Shown here: piece by piece, positions 6,097-14,009 of the stretch
Numbering within the stretch: the first letter of the stretch is position 1
Layout of the letters: the number at the start of each line of letters is the position of its first letter
Assembly: GCA_036558265.1 (NCBI GenBank)
Contig: DATBFY010000069.1
Span: 1-19,203 of the forward strand
Direction of reading: 5' to 3'
Length of the DNA stretch: 19,203 nucleotides
From: RYN-433 sp036558265
GTDB taxonomy: Bacteria > Planctomycetota > Phycisphaerae > Tepidisphaerales > Tepidisphaeraceae
Position numbers and translations under genes: made by a program
The notes under the pieces: generated by a model
What the model was told of the DNA's origin: nothing
What the model saw: the letters and a program-made list of their open reading frames with translations, nothing else
The model's database searches: none

Positions 6097-8601
6097 ATGA
6101 TCAAGAAATGGACCAAGACTGCGGGCCTCCTTTTTATGGCCGCCTCGTCCGTTTATTATGGGCAGGCAGTCGTGGCAGCGCCGGGTAAATCGGCCCCCGC
6201 GGCAAGCCAGGATAAATCTAACACCTCCACCAACGTGAGGCTCCTGGACGACCTGCTGCCCCCCGCGGGCGGCGCCGACAAGACCCCCGCCGACCCCAAC
6301 GTCGTCACGGGCGCCAAGGCCCCTGCGGACCCCAACGCCGCCACGTCCGCCAATAACAGCACCGATAAGTCCGCGGCCGTGACCGACCTCACCGCCTCCT
6401 CGGACACCAAGCCCGCTGCCACCACCGCCACGCCGGCCGACGGCAAGTCCGCCACCGACGCGGCCGCGGCGCCCACCACGCGCTCGGAGGGCCGCAGCGT
6501 CTCCAAGTCGGAGGTCAACGTCTCGGACGAGGGCACGGTCGAGATCCACGTCAACGACGCGAGCCTCGTCGAAGTGCTCCGCATGCTCTCGCTGCAGAGC
6601 CAGAAGAACATCATCTGCTCCAAGGAGGTTCGCGGCACCGTTACCGCCAACCTCTACAACGTCACCATCCGCGAGGCGCTGGACCAGGTCCTTCACATGA
6701 ACGGCTACGCCTATCGTGAGAAGGGCAACTTCATCAACGTTTACACGGTGAAGGAACTCCAGCAAATCGAGGACGCCGAGCGAAAGGCGCAGACCGAGGT
6801 CTTCCGCCTTCACTACACCCCCGCCGCCAACGTCCTGACGCTGGTCAAGCCGATCCTGAGCCCGACCGGCCAGGCGGCCGCCACCACCGCCGCCGTCGCC
6901 GGCATCGCGTCGGGCGGCACGGACGTGGGCGGCAACTCGCACGCCGTCGAGGACATGATCGTCGTCACCGACTTCCCGGACAACCTGGACCGCATCCGCA
7001 AGGTCCTCAAGGAGCTCGACCGCCGGCCCCAGCAGGTCCTGGTCGAGGCCACGATCCTCCGCGCCTCGCTCAGCGAGGACAACGCCCTGGGCGTGGACTT
7101 CAACGTCCTGGCGGGCGTGAAGTTCACTGACTTCCTCAACCAGAACGGCCAGTTCACCAACGCGACGGTCGACCCGACCAAGGCGTCAGTCAGTTCCAGC
7201 GCCGGCAGCATCGGCACCGGCAACAGCTTCACGAGCACCGTCCCGGGCGGCATGAAGGTCGGCTTCGTCTCGGACAACGTCAGCGTCTTCCTCGCCGCGC
7301 TCGAGGGCACGACCGACACGGTCGTCCTGGGCAACCCGAAGATCCTCGCGCTCAACAAGCAGAAGGGCGAAGTGATCGTCGGCCGAAAGGACGGCTACGT
7401 CACCTCGACCACGACCGACACGGCCACCGTGCAGACGGTCGAGTTCCTCGACACCGGCACGCGGCTGGTGTTCCGCCCCTTCATCTCCGACGACGGCTTC
7501 GTCCGCATGGAGCTCCACCCCGAAGACTCCTCGGGTGGCCTGACCGGCGCGGGGCTGCCCTTCAAGATCACCACCGAGTTGACCAGCAACATCATGGTCA
7601 AGGACGGACATACGATCGTGATCGGCGGCCTGTTCCGCGAGTCGAGCGACTCGGCCCGCAGCCAGACGCCGTTCCTGGGCAACATCCCGGTCGCCGGCGC
7701 GCTCTTCCGCAACCAGCGTGACCGCAGCACGCGTGAGGAGATCATCATCCTCCTCACCCCGCACATCATCAAGGATGACGACATCTACGGGAAGCTCTCC
7801 GAAGAGGAGATCAAGCGTGCCGACCAGCTCCGCGTCGGCGTCCGCAAGGGCATGATGCCCTGGGGCCGCGAGCGCCTGGCCGAGGGCGAGTACGACAAGG
7901 CCCTGGCGGAGCTGAACAAGCCCCATCCGAACAACCAGAAGGCCCTGTGGCACCTCGACTGCGCGACGAACCTGAACCCCAAGTTCATCGAGGCGATCGA
8001 GCTCAAGCAGAAGGTCACCGGCAAGGAAGTCACCGCCGTGGACGGCTCGACCATCCGCTCCTTCGTCCGCGACATGGTCATGGCCGACCGCGAGCCGGGC
8101 TCAGTCCCGCCCCCCAGCCGCACCGAGGGCGAGCAGCAGAAGCCCAAGGCGACCAACACCAGCGCCGCCGCCGAACCCGGCGACGCCGATGCCGACGCCG
8201 ATTCGCTTGCCAACGCCGACGGCGAGGAAATGCCGCTCGACCAGGTCTCGCCCGACCAGGAGCCGGATTACGAGATGCCCGCGGACCAGGGCCTGGTGAA
8301 CGAGCCGGCGGCGGACGACAAGCCCGCCACGACGCAGTCCACCACCCAGCCGGTTGCCGCCAACGGCAAGCCTGCGACCACCCAACCCTCGGTTGCGGCC
8401 AAGCCTCAGCAGGGCGACAAGAAGGACGCGGCGGCGGCAGACCCGGTCGAGGTGATCGAGGACACGGCGTCCACTACCGCCACCAAGTCCGACAAAAAGC
8501 CCGGTGACGCCAAGGACACCACGGGCCCGGGGTTCACCGTCACGGAACTTCCGACCGAAGAGGTTAAACCGGACGCGCCGCCGGCCGATGACAACAAGTA
8601 G
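6097..8601 (+). CDS. pilQ: Outer-membrane secretin (PilQ/GspD family) with long C-terminal extension
   Basis: The protein has 834 residues from ATG 6097 (GAGGAG at 6083-6088, 8-base spacer). A signal peptide (MIKKWTKTAGLLFMAASSVY...VVAA) is followed by a low-complexity Ala/Thr/Asp linker to about residue 145. Next come an STN/N0-like domain (about 148-222), an N1-like segment ending VLKELDRRPQQVLVEATIL, and the secretin core (about 409-558). The core carries the hallmark TPFLGNIPVAGALFRNQ at 524-540 and ends IIILLTPHIIKDD. Secretins form the outer-membrane gate through which the pilus or substrate passes. Beyond residue 560 are a TPR-like helical segment (GRERLAEGEYDKALAELNKP) and about 180 residues of disordered, acidic and Thr/Pro-rich tail, unusual for the family. 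There are no AMIN domains, so PilQ versus GspD is decided by the PilMNO context. Confidence 0.92.
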   Translation: MIKKWTKTAGLLFMAASSVYYGQAVVAAPGKSAPAASQDKSNTSTNVRLLDDLLPPAGGADKTPADPNVVTGAKAPADPNAATSANNSTDKSAAVTDLTASSDTKPAATTATPADGKSATDAAAAPTTRSEGRSVSKSEVNVSDEGTVEIHVNDASLVEVLRMLSLQSQKNIICSKEVRGTVTANLYNVTIREALDQVLHMNGYAYREKGNFINVYTVKELQQIEDAERKAQTEVFRLHYTPAANVLTLVKPILSPTGQAAATTAAVAGIASGGTDVGGNSHAVEDMIVVTDFPDNLDRIRKVLKELDRRPQQVLVEATILRASLSEDNALGVDFNVLAGVKFTDFLNQNGQFTNATVDPTKASVSSSAGSIGTGNSFTSTVPGGMKVGFVSDNVSVFLAALEGTTDTVVLGNPKILALNKQKGEVIVGRKDGYVTSTTTDTATVQTVEFLDTGTRLVFRPFISDDGFVRMELHPEDSSGGLTGAGLPFKITTELTSNIMVKDGHTIVIGGLFRESSDSARSQTPFLGNIPVAGALFRNQRDRSTREEIIILLTPHIIKDDDIYGKLSEEEIKRADQLRVGVRKGMMPWGRERLAEGEYDKALAELNKPHPNNQKALWHLDCATNLNPKFIEAIELKQKVTGKEVTAVDGSTIRSFVRDMVMADREPGSVPPPSRTEGEQQKPKATNTSAAAEPGDADADADSLANADGEEMPLDQVSPDQEPDYEMPADQGLVNEPAADDKPATTQSTTQPVAANGKPATTQPSVAAKPQQGDKKDAAAADPVEVIEDTASTTATKSDKKPGDAKDTTGPGFTVTELPTEEVKPDAPPADDNK

Positions 8602-8628
8602 TGCGAGTGTCCACAGTTCATGGATCCG

Positions 8629-8662
8629 CGAGGACTGGACGGTTCGCGCCGCCCAGTCCTCG
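8629..8662 (+). terminator. Strong stem-loop between secretin and TPR lipoprotein genes
   Basis: A 10-bp perfect stem (8629-8638 with 8653-8662, CGAGGACTGG against CCAGTCCTCG) continues past one A/C mismatch into 3 more pairs (CGG/CCG) and a 6-base loop (TTCGCG). Only a short T run (8667-8669) follows, so it is a weak intrinsic terminator at best. A partial terminator or mRNA-stabilising hairpin that sets the ratio of secretin to lipoprotein is an equally good reading. Confidence 0.55.
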
Positions 8663-8675
8663 GTCGTTTCACGAC
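8652..8675 (+). repeat. Intergenic element, copy 2 (CCCAGTC-N4-GTCGTTTCACGAC)
   Basis: CCCAGTC (8652-8658) and the inverted-repeat 13-mer GTCGTTTCACGAC (8663-8675) match the pair at 2119-2141. Here the CCCAGTC part is also the right arm of the hairpin 8629-8662. It lies 34 bases before the TPR lipoprotein start. Confidence 0.5.
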
Positions 8676-8709
8676 GAATGTGCCACGTGGTTATGAAGAA
8701 GGAGCGCCC

Positions 8710-9915
8710 ATGCGCATCAACACCGTCCTGGCGGTCGCGACCCTGACCACCGCCCTGGTCCTCGCCGGTTGCGCCTCACCGGGCCAGAAGTCCCCCGCCG
8801 AACAGGCCAAGGCAGAGGCTCAGAAGCAGTGGGCGGGCGCCCGCGCCAACGTCCTGGGCGGCATGGCCAAGGAACAGTACGACAGCGGCAATTTCGACAA
8901 GTGCCGCGAGACGCTAGGTCAGGCCCTCAAGATGGACCCGGAGAACGCCCCTTTGCGCGTCCTCTCCGCCCGGCTTGCCATCGAGCAGAGCAACCTCGAG
9001 CTCGCCGACCAGGAACTGATCGTCGCCCGGCGCCTGGACCCGAAGAACGCCGAGGCCGATTACCTTTCGGGCGTCGTCTGCCAGCGCTGGCAGCGCCCCC
9101 AGGAGGCGTACGATTATTACCGCTCCGCCAGTGAGAAGCAGCCCGCCGAGCTCGCGTACCTGATGGCCCAGGCCGAGATGCTCGTCAACCTCAACCGCGC
9201 CGACGATGCCTTGGCGCTTCTCCAGGCCAAGGTCGTCTTCTTCGAGTACAGCGGCGCCATCCGCGACGCCGTCGGGCAGATCCTCATGCAGAAGGGCAAG
9301 TACTCCGAGGCCGTGGACATCCTCCACCAGGCCAGCATCCTTGCCACCGACGACATCACGATCCGCGAGCACCTCGCCCTGGCCTACCTGCGCAACAAGC
9401 AGTACCGCGAGGCCGCCGACACCCTTGGCCGGCTCGTCAAGGACGATCGCTACGCCAAGCGCGCCGACCTCTACCTCGCCCTGGGCGAGTGCCAGCTCAA
9501 CCTGAACAAGGCCCGCGACGCGCGCGACAGCTTCCAGACCGCGTCCCAGCTCAACCCCAACCAGGCCAGCGCCTGGCTCGCCCTGGGCAAGGTCGCCCTG
9601 CAGCTCAATGACCCCGGGCGCGCCGAGATGTCCCTCAAGCGCTCGTTGACGATCGACCCGGCCAGCAGCGAGGCCAACCTCCTCCTGGGCTACGCCCGCC
9701 TCCGCCAGAAGAAGCTCGACGAGGCCCTGGCCTGCTTCCGCAAGGCCAGCGCGCTCGACACGAACGACACGGTCAGCATCTGCATGATCGGTTACGTCCT
9801 CGAAAAGCAGGGCAAGAGCACCCAGGCCCTTCAGTTCTACGCCCAGGCCTTGAAGATCAAGCCCGGCGACGAGATGGCCACGCGGTTGATGGCCCAGGTC
9901 CAGATCGACCAGTAG
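8710..9915 (+). CDS. TPR-repeat lipoprotein, possible secretin pilotin (PilF/PilW-like)
   Basis: The protein has 401 residues from ATG 8710 (AAGGAG at 8699-8704, 5-base spacer). The in-frame upstream ATG 8620 lies before the intergenic hairpin and gives no signal sequence. The N-terminus MRINTVLAVATLTTALVLAGC ends in a lipobox (LAGC, Cys21), so it is a lipoprotein. The rest is a solenoid of about ten tetratricopeptide repeats, for example LYLALGECQLNLNKARDARD, AWLALGKVALQLNDPGRAEM and ANLLLGYARLRQKKLDEALA. TPR lipoproteins such as PilF and PilW help secretins multimerise in the outer membrane. Position directly after the secretin supports that role, although at 401 residues it is longer than typical pilotins (about 250). 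The exact role is inferred. Confidence 0.85.
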   Translation: MRINTVLAVATLTTALVLAGCASPGQKSPAEQAKAEAQKQWAGARANVLGGMAKEQYDSGNFDKCRETLGQALKMDPENAPLRVLSARLAIEQSNLELADQELIVARRLDPKNAEADYLSGVVCQRWQRPQEAYDYYRSASEKQPAELAYLMAQAEMLVNLNRADDALALLQAKVVFFEYSGAIRDAVGQILMQKGKYSEAVDILHQASILATDDITIREHLALAYLRNKQYREAADTLGRLVKDDRYAKRADLYLALGECQLNLNKARDARDSFQTASQLNPNQASAWLALGKVALQLNDPGRAEMSLKRSLTIDPASSEANLLLGYARLRQKKLDEALACFRKASALDTNDTVSICMIGYVLEKQGKSTQALQFYAQALKIKPGDEMATRLMAQVQIDQ

Positions 9916-9957
9916 TCTCCCGCGTCCAACTCCGAGAAGAAGCAAGAGGGCAGAACT

Positions 9958-11448
9958 GTGCGCCGAGGACCCGTCATCCTGTTCCTGTGCGTCGCCTTCC
10001 TGGCCGCGGGCTTCGCCGCGATGCCGCTGGTTTCTTCGACCCGCGTCGACCTGCCCGGCCTGGGCAGCGTCCGCCTCAACCGCCTGCTCTGCCTCCTCTG
10101 CGTGATGATGTCTTCGGTCTGCGGCGTGGCGGGCATGTTCTGGCTCCGCGCCGCCTGCAGGCGGCTGGCGCGCCAGGCCGCCGCCCTGGGCATCGGCGCG
10201 CGCGGCGGCGCGCTGCTCGCACCCGACCACGCGGACCTGCGGCCCCTGGCCTTCGCCGTCAACGACCTGGTCGAGCAGGCCCGCCAGGCCGTCGAACGCG
10301 CCATGCTCCAGGTCAAGGAGCTCGAGATCCAGCTCAAGGTCGCCACCGCCGAACGGCAGCACGCCCAGGCCATCATCTATTCGATCTCCGACGCGGTGCT
10401 GGTCACCGACCCCTTCGATGAGCTGGTCCTCGCCAACGAGTCCGCCGCGCGAACCTTCGACTTCGACCTCGACCGCGTCGCGCGCACCCCCATCGCCAAG
10501 ATCCTCTCCGACCCCAGGATGATCGAGATGATCCAGGAGATGCGCCAGAGCAACTCCAGCCGCTCCGGACGCCGCATCGTCGAGCACCAGGTCAAAACCC
10601 CCACCGGCGGCCGAACCTTCAAGGTCACCCTCTCCTGCGTCACCGACCAGCAGGGCACCGGCGACGATGGGAACGCCGCCGCCGCACCCACCGGCGAACC
10701 CCAGCCCACCGGCGTCGTCGCCGTCCTCCATGACATGACCAAGGAAAAGGAAGTCGCCGAGATGAAGAACGACTTCGTCTCCAGCGTCTCCCACGAGCTC
10801 CGCACGCCCCTCGCATCCATCAAGGCCTACATCGAGATGCTCATCGACGGCGAGGCCACCGACGACAAGACCACCCAGGAGTTCTACGAGGTCATCCAGA
10901 ACGAGGCCAACCGCCTCTCGCGACTGATCGACAACATTCTCAACATCAGCCGCATCGAGTCGGGCCTGGTCAAGATCAACAAGCAGCCCCAGAGCCTCAC
11001 CATCATCATGAAGGAGGCCCTGGAGGTCATCAGCCCCCAGTCCGCGCAGAAGAACATCCACCTCAAGGAGGAGCTGACCCCCGTCTTTTATCAGACGCTG
11101 GCGGACAAGGACATGCTTTATCAGGCCGTCCTGAACCTGCTCTCCAACGCCGTCAAGTACACCCCCGAGGGCGGCACGATCACCGTGCAGACGGTCGTGG
11201 ACGAATCCAAGAAGATCGTCATCACCCGCATATCCGACACCGGCGTTGGCATTCCGCCAAAGGACCTCCCCTTCGTGTTCGATAAGTTCTACAGGGCCGA
11301 GGCCAACAACCGCATGGCCAAGGGCACCGGACTGGGGCTCTCCCTGGTCAAACAGATCATCGAGGGCGTCCACAAGGGACGCATCTTCGTGGAAAGCCAC
11401 GTGGGCAAGGGCAGTTGCTTCGGGTTCGAACTGCGCCTTACGGAATGA
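9958..11448 (+). CDS. Membrane-bound PAS sensor histidine kinase (PhoR/WalK-like)
   Basis: The protein has 496 residues from a GTG start at 9958, supported by AAGAGGG (9944-9950) 7 bases upstream. Two transmembrane helices (about 6-24 and 41-62) bracket a short periplasmic loop. A coiled-coil linker then leads to a PAS domain (about 132-240; IIYSISDAVLVTDPFDELVL). HisKA follows with the phospho-acceptor H279 in SSVSHELRTPLAS. The HATPase domain has N397 (LNLLSNAVKYTPEGG), D427 in DTGVGIP and the G2 box GTGLGL (456-461). All catalytic motifs are intact. It autophosphorylates on H279 and should pass phosphate to the receiver gene 64 bases downstream. The tiny periplasmic loop suggests sensing in the membrane or through the cytoplasmic PAS. 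Confidence 0.93.
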   Translation: MRRGPVILFLCVAFLAAGFAAMPLVSSTRVDLPGLGSVRLNRLLCLLCVMMSSVCGVAGMFWLRAACRRLARQAAALGIGARGGALLAPDHADLRPLAFAVNDLVEQARQAVERAMLQVKELEIQLKVATAERQHAQAIIYSISDAVLVTDPFDELVLANESAARTFDFDLDRVARTPIAKILSDPRMIEMIQEMRQSNSSRSGRRIVEHQVKTPTGGRTFKVTLSCVTDQQGTGDDGNAAAAPTGEPQPTGVVAVLHDMTKEKEVAEMKNDFVSSVSHELRTPLASIKAYIEMLIDGEATDDKTTQEFYEVIQNEANRLSRLIDNILNISRIESGLVKINKQPQSLTIIMKEALEVISPQSAQKNIHLKEELTPVFYQTLADKDMLYQAVLNLLSNAVKYTPEGGTITVQTVVDESKKIVITRISDTGVGIPPKDLPFVFDKFYRAEANNRMAKGTGLGLSLVKQIIEGVHKGRIFVESHVGKGSCFGFELRLTE

Positions 11449-11465
11449 CGCGCGCGCGCCGGAAC

Positions 11466-11483
11466 CCCGCATGGACATGCGGG
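11466..11483 (+). other. Perfect 8-bp inverted repeat between kinase and response regulator genes
   Basis: CCCGCATG (11466-11473), GA, CATGCGGG (11476-11483) form a perfect palindrome with a 2-base centre. As RNA it would fold with a slightly larger loop. It lies 17 bases after the kinase stop and contains an alternative in-frame ATG (11471) for the response regulator. It may be a protein-binding site or an mRNA hairpin tuning the kinase-to-regulator ratio. Confidence 0.45.
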
Positions 11484-11512
11484 CTTTCGCGCGAGGAATC
11501 GAGGAGTCAGAG

Positions 11513-11893
11513 ATGGGAGAGAAGACGATCCTGGTCGCCGACGACGAGAGCCACATCCTCCACGTGGTCTCGCTCAAGCTACGCAACGCCGGCTTCAACG
11601 TCCTGACCGCCCGCGACGGGCAGGAGGCCCTCGAGATGGCCCAGCAGGAGAAGCCGGACCTGATCATCACCGATTACCACATGCCCCAGCTCTCGGGCCT
11701 GGAGCTCTGCCAGCGCCTCAAGCGCGACCCGGCGACCAACCACATCCCCGCGATCATGCTCACCGCCCGCGGCTACCACCTCGAGCCCCGCGATACCCAG
11801 GAGAGCGGCATCCTCCGCATGCTCAGTAAACCGTTTTCACCCCGACAACTCCTGACAACCGTCAACGAGGTGCTCCAGAACGCCGCCGCCTGA
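11513..11893 (+). CDS. Receiver-only response regulator (CheY-like)
   Basis: The protein has 126 residues from ATG 11513 (GAGGAG at 11501-11506, 6-base spacer). ATG 11471 is in frame but lies in a palindrome and would add 14 non-conserved residues. It is a complete receiver domain: acidic pocket D10/D11 (ILVADDESHIL), phospho-acceptor D54 (LIITDYHMPQLSG), switch T84 (IMLTARG) and K106 (LSKPF). No output domain follows. It therefore probably works by protein contact, for example with the pilus ATPase or the HD-GYP protein encoded next. The obvious phosphodonor is the upstream histidine kinase. The gene is 42 bases before the HD-GYP gene in the same direction. Confidence 0.92.
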   Translation: MGEKTILVADDESHILHVVSLKLRNAGFNVLTARDGQEALEMAQQEKPDLIITDYHMPQLSGLELCQRLKRDPATNHIPAIMLTARGYHLEPRDTQESGILRMLSKPFSPRQLLTTVNEVLQNAAA

Positions 11894-11935
11894 CGCCGGA
11901 AAGAAAAGGCTCCGTACGCCGAACCACGGACCCCA

Positions 11936-13642
11936 ATGGCATCCCACGCAACCAACCCGACCCTCTGCGCAAACGCCGCCCCACCCGCCTCGCCGGGCCT
12001 CGCCCACGCCGCGCTCGACAACCTCGCCGCGCGCCTCCGGCCGTCGGGCTTGTTCCTGGTGCTGCTTCGCGCCGACGGCTCGGTCGGGTGGCATGACGGC
12101 GCGGCACCGGCCTTTCACCTGAAGTTCGTCCTCCCGCAGATCCAGAACCCGGACCTGGGCGACCCATGCTCCCTGCGCGACAAGGTCCGCCTCACCACCG
12201 CCGCCAGCGGCGTCTGTCCCTGGTGCGTCATCCCCGGCGTCGAGATCGTCGCCTTCCCGCACGTCGAGAAGCGTCACCTGGCCGGCATCGTCCTCCTCGC
12301 CGCACGATCCGATCAGTTCTCCCTGGGCGAGGACGTCCTCCGTGCCTGCTCGCGACTGGGCCTCGACGCCGCATGGCTGGGCACGCAGGCCGACCAGGTC
12401 GCCCCCGCGGATACCCACAGCCTGCAGGGCGAGGCCCGCCTCCTCCAGGCTATGGTCCGCGACCAGCTCCGCCTCGCCGGACTCGAACAGGAGCTGGACT
12501 CGCTCTCCGGGCAGCTCGCCAACTCCTACGAAGAGCTCAGCCTGATCTACCAGATCAGCAGCGGCATGAAGGTCAATCGCCGCGCCCACGACTTCTTCAA
12601 GCAGACCTGCCTCGACGTCATGGAAGTGCTCGGCGTGCGCGGCATGGGCGTGGCCCTGTGCGGCGACAAGGCCGGCGTCATCGAGCCCTCCCTGTATGGC
12701 CAGCTAGCCCTCACCCACCAGCGCCTCCGCCAGCTCTCCGGGGAACTGATCCGCGTCCTCCGCGATCGCAAGAGCCCGCTCCTGGTAAACGACGTCGCGC
12801 GCGACCGCAACTTCCGCGCCCTCGCGGATGACGCCCGGCAGCTCATCGCCGTCCCCTTGCAGCGGCAGGACGAGGTCCTCGGCTGCCTCTTCGGCATCGA
12901 CAAACACGCCGGCGAGTTCGATTCCGTTGACGCCAAGCTGCTCAACTCGATCGCCAACGAGTCCGCCATCTACCTCGAGAACGCCAAGCTCTTCGAGGAC
13001 GTCCACGGTCTGATGATGGGCCTGTTGCACGCGTTGACCAGCGCGGTGGACGCCAAGGACGCATATACCTGCGGTCACTCCGAGCGGGTTGCGCTGCTCT
13101 CGCGCCGCCTGGCGCGCGAGGCGCGCCTCCCCGACAACCAGGTCGACCGCATCTACATGGCCGGCCTCCTCCACGACGTCGGCAAGATCGGCGTCCCCGA
13201 GGCCGTCCTCCAGAAGACCGGGCGCCTCACCCCCGAAGAGTTCGAGCAGATGAAGAAGCACCCGGGCATCGGCGCACGCATCCTCGCCGACATCAAGCAG
13301 GTCGAGGACATCATCCCCGGCGTCCTCCACCACCACGAACGCTTCGACGGCAAGGGCTACCCCGCCGGGCTCAGTGGCCACAACATCCCCCTCATGGGCC
13401 GCATCATCTGCCTGGCCGACTGCTTCGACGCCATGACTAGCAACCGCACCTACCGCCGCGCCCTGCCCCTCGAAGTCGCCCTTTCCGAGATCCGCCGCTG
13501 CTCCGGCACCCAGTTCGACCCGGCCCTGGCCGAGGCCTTCCTCCGCATCGGCGTCGAGCAATTCCGCGAACTCCTCGCCGACCACCAGTCCCAGGCCCGC
13601 CGCCGCCTCGACCTTCAGGAGTCCCTCCGCGCCGCCTCCTAA
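11936..13642 (+). CDS. GAF-HD-GYP cyclic-di-GMP phosphodiesterase
   Basis: A 568-residue soluble protein. The N-terminal 190 residues form an unrecognised sensor-like region with a CPWC motif (C94, C97). A coiled coil (LRLAGLEQELDSLSGQLANSYEELSLIYQ) precedes a GAF domain (about 205-350; LLVNDVARDRNFRALADDAR and LIAVPLQRQDEVLGCLFGID). The catalytic HD-GYP domain follows, with HD at H413/D414 in LLHDVGKIGVPEAVL, three histidines 465-467 and ERFDGKGYP (468-476). The metal-binding and GYP signatures are intact. The family hydrolyses cyclic-di-GMP to pGpG or GMP and commonly controls pilus motility and biofilm formation. The start has only a weak GGA upstream (11928-11930). It lies between the response regulator and the STAS gene. 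Confidence 0.9.
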   Translation: MASHATNPTLCANAAPPASPGLAHAALDNLAARLRPSGLFLVLLRADGSVGWHDGAAPAFHLKFVLPQIQNPDLGDPCSLRDKVRLTTAASGVCPWCVIPGVEIVAFPHVEKRHLAGIVLLAARSDQFSLGEDVLRACSRLGLDAAWLGTQADQVAPADTHSLQGEARLLQAMVRDQLRLAGLEQELDSLSGQLANSYEELSLIYQISSGMKVNRRAHDFFKQTCLDVMEVLGVRGMGVALCGDKAGVIEPSLYGQLALTHQRLRQLSGELIRVLRDRKSPLLVNDVARDRNFRALADDARQLIAVPLQRQDEVLGCLFGIDKHAGEFDSVDAKLLNSIANESAIYLENAKLFEDVHGLMMGLLHALTSAVDAKDAYTCGHSERVALLSRRLAREARLPDNQVDRIYMAGLLHDVGKIGVPEAVLQKTGRLTPEEFEQMKKHPGIGARILADIKQVEDIIPGVLHHHERFDGKGYPAGLSGHNIPLMGRIICLADCFDAMTSNRTYRRALPLEVALSEIRRCSGTQFDPALAEAFLRIGVEQFRELLADHQSQARRRLDLQESLRAAS

Positions 13643-13658
13643 CTCAGGACTTCGAGCC

Positions 13659-13997
13659 ATGGCCATCAAGTGCGAAGATTACAACAACGTCTGCGTCATG
13701 GCCCTCGACGGCGACCTGGTCGGCGACACCACCCAGATCGTCCGCAAGCTCGCCGATGAGCGCATCGACCAGAAGCAGATCGTCGATTTCGTCATCGACT
13801 TCGAAAAGGCCGGCTTCTTCGACTCCGAGGGCCTGGAAACCCTCCTCTGGCTCAAGCGCCGCAGCGAGGACCTCTTCGGCCAGCTCAAGCTCGTCAACCT
13901 CGACGAGAACTGCAAGAAAATCCTGGAAATCACCCGCCTCGAACCCCGCTTCGAGTGCCACCCCGATCTGCCGTCCGCGCTCAAGACGATGAGGTGA
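13659..13997 (+). CDS. STAS-domain protein (anti-sigma factor antagonist-like)
   Basis: A 112-residue single STAS domain. The pattern VCVMALDGDLVGDTTQIVRK, then IVDFVIDFEKAGFFDSEGLETLL with Ser56 in the DSEGL loop, matches SpoIIAA/RsbV-type anti-anti-sigma factors, where that serine is phosphorylated by a partner kinase. No anti-sigma kinase (RsbW type) or PP2C phosphatase is encoded in this window, so the partner may lie elsewhere. Alternatively the domain may act as a docking module in the pilus signalling system. AGGA (13646-13649) is 9 bases before ATG 13659. It follows the HD-GYP gene by 16 bases. Confidence 0.85.
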   Translation: MAIKCEDYNNVCVMALDGDLVGDTTQIVRKLADERIDQKQIVDFVIDFEKAGFFDSEGLETLLWLKRRSEDLFGQLKLVNLDENCKKILEITRLEPRFECHPDLPSALKTMR

Positions 13998-14009
13998 TCC
14001 GATCACACG

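Noticed and set aside
8914..11670. 918-residue open frame on the minus strand across the TPR, kinase and regulator genes
   Set aside because: Antisense shadow caused by strong C-ending codon bias; composition is Gly/Val/Leu/Asp-rich, it spans three well-supported plus-strand genes and has no recognisable domain.
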